Positions 22,080 through 30,760 of a DNA stretch of 64,000 bases are shown in pieces. Location: positions 922,530-986,529 of the forward strand of contig MNCI01010839.1 in assembly GCA_015680685.1 (NCBI GenBank), written 5' to 3'. Position 1 is the first letter of the stretch. Each line of letters begins with the position of its first letter. This DNA is from Gnetum montanum (taxonomy: Eukaryota > Streptophyta > Gnetopsida > Gnetales > Gnetaceae). Both the position numbers and the translations under genes were made by a program. The notes beneath the pieces are model-generated. The model saw only the letters and a program-made list of their open reading frames with translations. It made no database searches and was not told the DNA's origin.

Positions 22080-22892
22080 CTAAGTGATAGGCTCAGTACA
22101 TTTGATAATCGAAGTTGGCAGACTTGCAAACAAGCATGGTGGAATATTTAGTGCTAGGGTGGCTAAGGTGTCTACCACAGTGTTCTCATTGCGTGGCATG
22201 TGTTGCACATTTGTGGTTGCAAATTTCTTAAGTAGGCTTTTTTCTAGATTATAGTAGGGTTGCAAGTGTGTAGATTTACAAGCATAGACCTCAGTGATTT
22301 GATTCACAACTAGTTGTGAATCCCCATAAATTGCCAGGTGTTGTATGCATAGTGTTTGGGCAGCTAAGAGGCCTCTGAGTAGCCCCTCATACTCTGCCAC
22401 ATTATTGGTGTAGGGGAACACAAAACGATAAGCAAACAGGTGCATTTCCCTAAAGGGGAATGTAATGATGGTAGCTACACTACCTCCTCGCACGGTTGAG
22501 GCACCGTCGAAGTGTAAAGTAGCTTCCAGGTGTGATGGGATGGCGTTGATAGTTCCAACATGCTCTTCTAGGAATTCAAGATCTATGGTTTCCTGGTCAT
22601 CAATGGGTGAGGCTATAAGTTGGGTCACTATGGCTTGACCCTTCATTGATGATTGGCTCACATAGTGTAAGTTGAACTCCACGATTATTACTTTCCATCG
22701 GGCTATCTTCCTACTTTCATACATGTTGTTAGTAATAGCCCAGAGTATGTTGCTTTTGCAAATGATGTTAATTGTACTATGAAACAAGTAGTGCCTCCAC
22801 TTTTTTAACACAAACACTAAGGCAAGGCAATTCCTCTCCACTTCGTTGTATTTTGCCTCATGTGCTATTAATGCATAACTTGGATAATACAC
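22080..22892 (-). pseudogene. RNase H plus second (archaeal-type) RNase H of D
   Basis: This 270-codon stretch is open from 22892 to 22080 on the minus strand. The first part is the end of the RT-linked RNase H (YNEVERNCLALVFVLKKWRHY, then ISQSS-type linker). The second part is a separate RNase H fold with all four acidic positions visible: FDGAS (Asp), EYEGLLRG (Glu), YGDSQLVVN (Asp) and NTVVDTLA (Asp). A second RNase H of this type marks the Tat clade, including Ogre and Retand. It would help remove RNA from the RNA-DNA hybrid. This is one of the longest undamaged frames in the window, but flanking stops make the whole pol defective. Confidence 0.85.
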
Positions 22893-22899
22893 TGGTATC

Positions 22900-24170
22900 T
22901 CAAATTCATCATCTCATTTCTGACATTGTAGTGCTACGATAGATGTGTCGGAGGTGGCAAGGTAGATGAAGAAAGGCTTAACCCTCTATGGTGGATGCAT
23001 AGTTGGGAGGTGCAAAAGCTCTTTCTTCAAGTCATCGAAGGCTTGTTGACACTGGGTTGTCCATTTGAAGTTAACCCCTTTCTTTAGAAGATGTTGCATG
23101 GGGTGTAACCCGTTAGTCAACTTTGCTATAAACCTTCAAATGAACTGTACCATACCTTGCAAACCATGTAACTCCTTAAGGTTTGTAGGAGGTTCCAGGT
23201 TAACGATGGCCTTAACTTTGTCAGGTTTGACCTGTATTCCGGCCTTCGATACTACAAACCCTAACATGCGTCCGATTTTCACCCCAAAGACACACTTCTT
23301 AGGATTAAGGTGCAAATCATGCATTTGACAATACTTAAGGACTACCCCTAGATCACGTGGGTGATCAGCTGCCTCCTTGGACTTGACCGCTATATCATCC
23401 ACGTAGTCGTTTAGCATTTCTAGGATGTAGTCGCTGAAGATATAAGTCATGGCTCGCTGGTAGGTTGCTCTGGTGTTCTTGAGCCCAAAAGGCATCATAG
23501 TGTAACAAAAGGTACCCCATGGGGTCATGAAGGTTGTTGTTAGCTAATGCTCTGGATTGATGCGAATTTGGTTGTAGCCAGAGAAACCATCCATGAAGGA
23601 TAACAGGGCATGAACACCGTAGTTTCGATGAGTTGATCGATGCTTGGAAGTGGACAATCGTCTTTGATCGTTGCTTTGTTCAGATCCTGGAAGTCTATAC
23701 AGATTCATATTCCTCCCATTTTCTTAGAAAACACAACCATGTTGGACATCCATTCTGTCTAATCAACTATGTAGATGAAACCAGCTTGGTGATCTCATCT
23801 CTTACGACTAGTGCAATTTCTGGTTTAATCTTACGAGCCTTCTGCTTGATTGTCTTCATGCGCGAGTCTAGGACAATGTTGTGCTGTATCAACCATGGAT
23901 CTAAACACGACATGTCATTGTATGACCATGCAAAGACTTTGATGTTGTCTTGCAGAATCTTGGCTACATTTTCGTGCATCTGCGCATCTATAAGGGAGCT
24001 AAGTTTTAACATTTTTACTTCCCCCTTGGACGTGGTCATAGGTGTCTTGATGAGAGGGTCCTCAATTACATCCCCAACCTCTAAATCTAGGGTTCGAACC
24101 AGATGCTCAGGCCAGTCTAGGGATGTTTCTAAGGATGCTATAGTGCTAGTTGTGGTCGAACCCTAGTCAA
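22900..24170 (-). pseudogene. reverse transcriptase relic of D
   Basis: On the minus strand: a pre-RT segment with DNIKVFAWSYNDM and QKARKIKPE (24039-23767), a decayed middle part, then FCYTMMPFGLKN, NDYVDDIAVKSK with catalytic YVDD at 23394-23405, HLNPKKCVFGV and GFVVSKAGIQ (23528-23136). The remainder up to 22900 is the connection. It copies element RNA to DNA. Stops and shifts between 23530 and 23770 break it. Arrangement and motifs match Ty3/gypsy Tat elements. Confidence 0.85.
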
Positions 24171-24489
24171 TCAGGTCTAGGTTCAATTGTCTTGCAAGCT
24201 TGCCATGTGGACCTACTAAAGCTAAAGGCATGGAGAGGTCACGATGGATTTCCATCTTTTGCTCAACCTACCAAAATGAGATGAAAGCCTGGTTAAGAGG
24301 CACCTGTTGGTAGTAATCGTGTATAATGAAAACTTGCAAAGAAATGATGAGATGTAACTAGCGAAGTATAATATAAATATTAGGATTTTGCCAGTTTAAA
24401 TTCATGGCAGACCACTAAGGCATGGACATGCAAAACTGCTAAAAGGAAAAATGTAGAACTATCGATATGAGAACGCGAAACTACAAAAA

Positions 24490-24750
24490 TGCCAACGTGA
24501 AAATGTGAAACTGTTAGTTTAACATCATTGTGAACTGTGAATGCATAATATGTTGAAATTACTAGTTTAAGGTCTTTTTGGGCCTTTAAAGTCGCTGCTA
24601 TGCCAAGATTGCTAGTTTAAGGTCTTTCCAAACCGGTAACTAGAGTGGGACACTACGCTAAGAATGCTAGTTTAAGGTCTTTTCGGACCACAAAAGTCAC
24701 AACTATGCTAGAGTTGCTAGTTTAAGGTCTTTCCGGACTGGTAACTGAAA
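24490..24750. repeat. hairpin-unit array 2 in D
   Basis: Four clear units (starting near 24568, 24614, 24668, 24714) share TGCTAGTTTAAGGTCTTT and end in a partial complement (CGGACC, AAACCGG). A weaker copy lies at about 24510. It ends about 190 bp upstream of the TATA-like box of the antisense gene. Confidence 0.75.
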
Positions 24751-24943
24751 AAAAATATATTTTTTTCATTTTTTTGGGAAAGCAAACAATTAGCTTGAAG
24801 CGTGCCAAGATCTCTTGCCCAGATGTGCCTGTTTTAATTGCCAACAGTGCTATGATGTTGTGGCGGGCATGCTACGCTGCACGGAAAACCCTACATTAAA
24901 TGGAGAGAGAGAGTGGCAAGTTTCCATTTTTCACCATTATGGC

Positions 24944-24952
24944 CATAAATAG
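24944..24952 (+). promoter_or_regulatory. TATA-like box of the antisense gene
   Basis: CATAAATAG occurs on the plus strand in a GGCCATAAATAGGGATTAAACCC context, 150 bp before the proposed ATG at 25102. Position and sequence fit a plant core promoter. A (GA)n run precedes it at 24902-24913. Activity is inferred only. Confidence 0.45.
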
Positions 24953-25101
24953 GGATTAAACCCTGGTAAGCTTGTCATTCTCACCGTAAGAGCGCAGAGC
25001 CCATATTCGGAGTGCAAAGTGATTTCAAAGCGCAAAGCGCTTGTGCTAACAGAGAGTAAGGCAGTTTTTTGCATAGCAACAAGGAAACTTTTGCAAGCAA
25101 G

Positions 25102-28100
25102 ATGATGGCTCTAAAGAAGGAATGTACTTACTTGGCACTTACAAAGGTCAAGAAGGTAAAGGATACCCTAGGGCGCATGACACAAGCGCATGTCACGATG
25201 CGGGAGGACACATCGTTGACCCGGTAGGCTGCTATGCTTCCTTTTCTCCTTCATGATTCTGTTATCATTTTTTATTTTCTACTTTCATTTTGTAATTTAG
25301 TTTTAGTTATCCATATTTTCTATCATCATGTTGTCATTGTTTTTGCCTTTTCATTGTCGTTGTTGTTGTTTTGGCCATGGCAGATGCATAAACTCTATGC
25401 TATTGTTACATGTAAGGTTTCCTAAACCGCCATCACTGTGGTTGTCATAATCACGGGGGTTTGGAAAGTTTAAGTTACTTTGCTTTTGAATGACATAGCG
25501 TAGGACCCTCAGGAGGGTTTGGCCATGCATGATGCGATAGTGCGACATGTGTTATGTCAGGGTGTATTGTTAATTACCCTGTTAGGGTTAATCGCTCTGT
25601 TGCTATGCTAAGCTATTTTCGCTACGCTATCACTTTCATGTTCTTGCTATGCTATGTGCAGGAAGAGGGTTATGCTACGCTATATGCTAAGGTGTTAGGT
25701 GTTGCTATGCTACATGCGCACTGCACTTGGTCATGATGCTAACACTTGCTGGTTGTGTTGTGCAGAATGGGGCTAAGGCCAATTCTAATTGTCTTAGAAA
25801 TTGTAGGGGTACTGTGTTGCGTAAGCAAACCTGTGGCCAATACTCCTCCTCCCCATATACGTGTGGGGAAGTGGGGGGTCTAGTTCAGGAAAGGAGCATA
25901 GGAGTTCCTACAATACCTCCTCCAATACATTAGTGTGATCATTTGGTCATACCTAGAGGAGGAAGAGGCAGCCTTCATAACAGAATCCCTATTTCCTGGG
26001 ACAAGCCAGGGTATCTTGAGGTTTTTGATGGATAGGACAATCATTAGTAGGTGGGTAGGAGGGTCCAGTTAATGCCCCAAAGAGTTAAGGTGTTTGGCCT
26101 AGATCTGGGATATGCCTGAGTATAGCTACTACCATCCTTACAACAAATTTTTCGTTGCACATTATATGGGAACGTGCTTCCAAAACACACCAGGAACCAT
26201 CTACTATGCTGGTGGGTGAGTTTTGTAGCCCTGTTCCACTATGTTATGTGACACTTGCCATATTAGCCAAATGCTAACAGTATGTTTTTGTTACCAGGTT
26301 CTCCATTACTAAGGAAGGGCTTTACAAAAAATCAGATATGTTGACCACAACATTGATGGCCCTGTAGGAGTTCTCTTCTGCTGAGAACCTGCATGCAGGT
26401 GTGATTGGTCAATGTGAGGGTGAATACCACACCTACCTAGACCTATACCCCATTCCCTATGGTAGGTGCAAGGAGTCTGGTTGGTTGGATGAGGGATGGG
26501 CACCCTTCAAACTGATCACCGTTGAACAAGTCGTAGTTAGCCTTCCACTGTTCCCGTTACCATACAGACCTAGTAGGCTAAATAGTAAGTTTTGCATGCT
26601 TAAGTGTCTTTGCAATCTTTGGGTTTTCTATGTTTTTATGCTAAATTTTTCTTGTGAAAATTGTTATAGGGCGGAAGAAGTCCCAGGAGGTGATAGTGGT
26701 AACCTCCGAGCACTAGGAGGTAAACATCTACTTCAAGTATGGAGAGGTAGATGTGAGCCAACACTAGATAAATGGTGAGGCTTCAAACTCCTTGGTTCAG
26801 AAAATCAAAAAGGCTAGGCTTATGGATCTATTCCTGGCCCCAAATCCAAGTATTCTTGCCGTTGAGATGCTCTTCCTAGTTGACTCATTTTCCGACAAGA
26901 CGGGCCACTTCCGCACATGCATATAGGGCATACGGGTGGTCATTAAAATCAACAACTAGCTATTCGTGGACCTCTTCGGTGTCCCTGGCGATTGTGTTCT
27001 CATAGGGTCAAAGAACAAGAGGGAGCTGAGCCTTCAGAAGAAGGACATTCAGGAGTGGTTAGGAATTGCCGAGTGGAAGGGGCTCCCCATGAAGATGCTC
27101 AAGCCAAGACCCGCTAGGGAGGTTTACCCTATCTTTCATGCTCGTGCATTCCCCTAGCTGCTTTTCCAAGGGAAGGTCTAAGGGATTGAGTAGGCCTAGG
27201 TAATGCATGAGGTCATGGAAGAGGGGGCCCACTACAACTAGGCCAGGTTTTTGTGTAAAGGCTCGCAGACTAAAATCTTGGGGCTCCATAAGAAGCCAGA
27301 ATCCTGTTCCAATATACATTATGCCTTTTAGATAGCTTGTCTAAAGCATTTTGTGGAGTTTCTGCTGGTTCAAGAGAATGGAGCCTGGGTCATGTGAAAT
27401 CGCAACCAGATTTCCAAACCGTGGATCCACTAGATTCTCTAGACCACCCATGCCCAAGATCTCCTAGAAATAATTAGGGAGTTGTTCTTTGTGATGACTA
27501 AGGATTGGGTGACTTGCAACTTTCATGGCCAAGACAATGTAGGAGAGACGTCCCCTTCTGCAGCCGATAGCATGTCACAGGGGAAACATCTCATAGCCAA
27601 GATTGTGGCCAGTAAGTTGCAGTGGAAGAGGCCTACTCTAGCTAAGGAAACCCTTTGCATAGAGGAAGAGGAGGGGCGAATACTGTGGCTTAAACTGCAA
27701 AGGACAAAACCCCCCATTAGTAAATTCTTTTGTTCATGTTTATTCCTTCACCTACTTTATTAATGTCTACTATGCTATGCTACGCTAGACGGCGTAGCAT
27801 AGCATAGCACCTACCTTAAGCACACTTGTTTTGAGCTAGTGCAAACATGTTTCTTGGCTGCTAGAAGAAGAAGAGGAAGAAGAAGAAGGTGACAAAGAGG
27901 TGTCAGCCCCTAGGATAGGGGTGACAAATAAATACACAGAGGGCCCAATCTCAGAAGAAAGGGCCCCGATCAAGAAGAAAGGAGCTCCTATCACTAAGGT
28001 AGGGGCTCTTGTTATTAGGCAGAATCCTCCTACTAATAGGGAGGGCATTTTTTGAGATGAAGAGGAGTCTCCCTTGAATAAAAAAGACACTGGTCTCTCA

Positions 28101-29555
28101 AAAGGAAAGGCACTAGCGCATGAAGAAGAGGCCCATACAGACTTCGTAGGGACCTCTGCCAAGGCTACCGTCATTTTTTTGCATTAGCAGGAAGGGGGGC
28201 CGTAATTGTACCCTGGTGAGTTCGACAATATGTATGCCTTGTCATAGCCCATGTTGGCCATCATTAACACCTTTAGTTATATGATAGATGCCACTGTTGA
28301 TGCAGCAAGATCCCCTCCGATTCGTGTGGAATCATGGGCCGAGATCACTGATAAGTTTACATTCATGCAGGGAATTTTTGACGACATGATCAGCCACCTT
28401 CAGTAGGTAGACCCTGAAGTGGGTAAGTAGTAGTGATAGGTGCTCTCATGTTGCTATGCTAGAGTTTTCAAATTTGTTAACTTTGCTACACTAATGCGAC
28501 TAACATTCTCTTTGTGTCATGGCAGCTTCTCGGCTCAAATAGGACATGACACACCCTGTGAAAGTCAGTGTCATGCCTACATTCTTGCGTGTCTCATCAT
28601 GCATATGATGAGGCTTGAAAATGTGCTTTGCACTCAGCATGCTCCTTGTGGGAGTATAAGCACATCAATGAGGACTTGTGGAAATGTGTCCAAAAGGCTG
28701 AGCAAGAGAAGGCTGACCTGAGCACCGAGGTGGAGGATCTCAAGTTGAGGAACGAATTCCTCATAGCCCGTGACACTAATAATGAGGACTGGTGCATGGC
28801 TGTGATAGATTACACCAGATTCTGGATAGTCACATGTTAGAATGTTGAAGACATCCACAAAATAATAGAAAAGTGGATTCAAATGGACTTGTTGGCCCAG
28901 AAGTGTCAAGATTTGAAAGATTTCAGCGCCAGGATTTACGAGTGGCGATAGTCCTAGAAAAACCATAAACATATGTATAAACTAGAAAATGTCACCTATC
29001 GTAAATTGTACAAGGATGCTGCTGTGGAGGCGTTTATGTATAAAGCATTTGTAAATGCTATTGATGATTTTGAGGCCTATGCCAAGTTCAAAGAGCAAGT
29101 AAAGGTTACGGAATCTTCTAAGTGGAAAGTGGACCTTCCCACAGGAGAGACCACAACCGCCTCTTTTTCTCTGGGACCACTAAGGTGGACAATTGCCGAA
29201 AAGGAGAAGGCTGCTACAAATGCTGAACCAAGCAATAGATGTTGGGTGGACATCACGGCAGAGGAGGTCTGGCACCACCTTGGGCTTGGTTTAGATCGGA
29301 TACCCTTTGAGATAGATGTAGGTCCTTCTCAGGTTAGTTGCTTCCTACTGTGTTAATGCTTATGCTCTATTGTAGCTTGCATGTGTTGCCTTAGCTGACC
29401 ACTTCATTTCTACAATGCAGGCTCCAAAAGAGGTCATAAGGCCCATAGAGGGAAGGAATGAAGAGTTAGCAGAGGAAAATGTAGGGGAAGTTGATGCAAA
29501 AGGAGGTGATGCAGAAGTTAGTGATGAAGATGATGCGGGCAGAGACAACCCATGA
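25102..29555 (+). pseudogene. multi-exon gene antisense to gag-pol of D; FCP1/NIF-like domain plus acidic and coiled-coil regions
   Basis: Proposed exons: 25102-25223, 25384-25561 (ends uncertain), 25766-26215, 26298-26584, 26670-27719, 27865-28422, 28526-29332 and 29421-29555, with GT...AG introns of 83-204 bp. Phases match at joins 3/4, 4/5, 5/6 and 6/7. Exon 3 resembles the FCP1/NIF HAD-phosphatase fold: ILIVLEIVGVL where DxDG(T/V)L is expected, FRKGA-EFLQYLLQY then IIWSYLEE, MDRT, KELRCLA-IWDMPE, and PYNKFFVAHYMG...NTPGTIYY where the second acidic pair would lie. First-motif Asp residues are replaced and the acidic pair is absent, so it would be a pseudophosphatase. Exon 6 begins with an acidic run; exon 7 has a coiled coil (KAEQEKADLSTEVEDL). 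The last exon is acidic, stop at 29553. A frame change near 28600-28630 is unexplained. Reading needs about 20 stops bypassed, mostly TAG. A captured host gene is the best guess. Confidence 0.55.
27770..27807. repeat. perfect 16-bp hairpin inside an intron of the antisense gene
   Basis: Arms CTATGCTATGCTACGC (27770-27785) and GCGTAGCATAGCATAG (27792-27807) are exact reverse complements around 6 bp. The word is the same as the hairpins of the D LTRs. It lies within the proposed intron 27720-27864. Related words sit in other proposed introns (25600-25710, 28450-28470). Confidence 0.9.
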
Positions 29556-29631
29556 TAGCATGGGATTTTTTTTTGAAATTTTGAATTTTTGTAAAATTTT
29601 TGCAAACATTGCTTGAAAGACAATAGTTTTG

Positions 29632-29637
29632 AATAAA
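29632..29637 (+). terminator. polyadenylation signal AATAAA of the antisense gene
   Basis: A canonical AATAAA lies 77 bp after the proposed stop, in T-rich then A-rich DNA typical of plant 3' ends. The hexamer is common by chance in AT-rich DNA, so the weight comes from its position. Confidence 0.45.
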
Positions 29638-29702
29638 GAAAAAAGAATTTTAGGAACAGAAATTGATTCTATGCTAACTTTTGTATTTTCATACTTTTAT
29701 GT

Positions 29703-29979
29703 GCTAGTTTTAGGCCATTTTGAGCCTCTGCTAGTTTTAGGCCATTTCCGGCCTCTGTGTAGCGTAGTTTTAGGTCATTTCAGGTCCCTGCTAGTTTTAG
29801 GCCATTTTGGGCCATTGCTAGTTTTAGGCCATTTCGGGCCACTGCTAGTTTTAGGCCATTTTGAGTTGTGGCTAGTTTTAGGCAATTTTGGGCCATAGCT
29901 AGTTTTAGGCCATCTCAGGCCATTGCTAGTTTTAGGCCATTTTGGACCTCTGCTAGTTTTAGGCCATTTCAGGCCTCTA
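29703..29979. repeat. hairpin-unit array 3 in D (27-bp units)
   Basis: About ten units of about 27 bp with core GCTAGTTTTAGGCCATTT, followed by CGGGCC or variants, so that GGCC...GGCC can pair within each unit. It begins 65 bp after the AATAAA of the antisense gene. Both strands can be read open through it (Leu/Gly/His-rich or Lys/Trp/Pro-rich), which is a by-product of the period. Confidence 0.88.
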
Positions 29980-30392
29980 CGTGGCAAGCCAAAGAGATGA
30001 CACATTAACAACTTGAACAATGGCTAACTAGTATTGTTTGTAGACAAGTGGATGCAAACAGTGAAAGATGGTAATGTATAAAGGATGGTGATTGGGCAGG
30101 AAGCAGTGGGGTTGCTACGCTATGCATAGCTGCTTCTTGATCCATCATGGGTTGAGCATAATGTAAGGTTGAGGTGCTTTGCCAGGGCCTTTGTTTATAT
30201 CATTGTCCCCCTCTTGGAAGGGAAACTCAACCCACACACTTTCATTTTGGAAACCAGCCTACTGAGCTAATTCTCCTGCTAGATGGTTAGTGCGGGCGTA
30301 AGTAGGTGCTTTATTCTCAGAGGTTACTATCTCTGAGCCTTGCTCCATGACTACGTTATTGATTACTTGTGCCATTACCTTGTCACCATGGA
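29980..30392 (-). other. D, between array 3 and protease
   Basis: Minus-strand reading continues the pol polyprotein downstream of PR for about 100 codons (30390-30200, with NHLAGELAQ then VWVEFPF) and then decays into noncoding DNA. A GCTACGCTATGCATAGC hairpin word lies at 30113-30129. If D used an intron between PR and RT as Ogre does, its donor should be here; I could not pick one. Confidence 0.4.
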
Positions 30393-30760
30393 TCACCACC
30401 TCCTACCTGCATATGCTAGATGGATTTTTTGATGAATGGGTGAAGAGATAGCCCTAAGTTGTGCTAACCATGATCTCCCCAGGATCAGGCTAAACCAAGG
30501 CATCTCCTCGACCATGATGAAGGTCACGTTTGTGGGGAACTGATCCCTTTCCACAAAGTCTATGTGGACTATGCCTTTCACCACAACCCACGCCCCATTG
30601 AAAAACCTCAGGCATGATGTCATTGTGGGTTTGATCTGGTCAACCAAGCCCAACTTGTCCACAATAGGGAAGGGGATGACGTTCGTGGTAGCCCCATCAT
30701 CAACGTGTACCCTTCGGATCCAGTGTTGGCCGACCCGAATTGGCTAGAGTCACATGGCCT
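30393..30760 (-). pseudogene. retropepsin (protease) relic of D
   Basis: Minus-strand reading gives RRVHVDDGATTNVIPFPIVDKLGL with the active-site triplet Asp-Gly-Ala at 30690-30698, then FFNGAWVVVKGIVHIDF, FIMVEEMPW and the C-terminal ILGRSWLAQLRAISS. The order is that of plant Ty3/gypsy aspartic proteases. It would cut the Gag-Pol polyprotein. The frame is open through this domain and joins Gag-side coding upstream. Confidence 0.78.

Noticed and set aside
25766-27719. TAG read as a sense codon (recoding)
   Set aside because: Comparison of A1 and A2 shows CAG or TGG at the same positions, so mutation explains the excess. Nuclear plant genes do not reassign TAG.
27836-28174. Minus-strand Ser-rich frame
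   Set aside because: It is the complement of the acidic Glu-rich exon of the antisense gene; phase continuity favours the plus strand.
29703-29979. Regular 27-bp repeats that could suggest a CRISPR array
   Set aside because: Units are contiguous with no unique spacers, in a plant retrotransposon.
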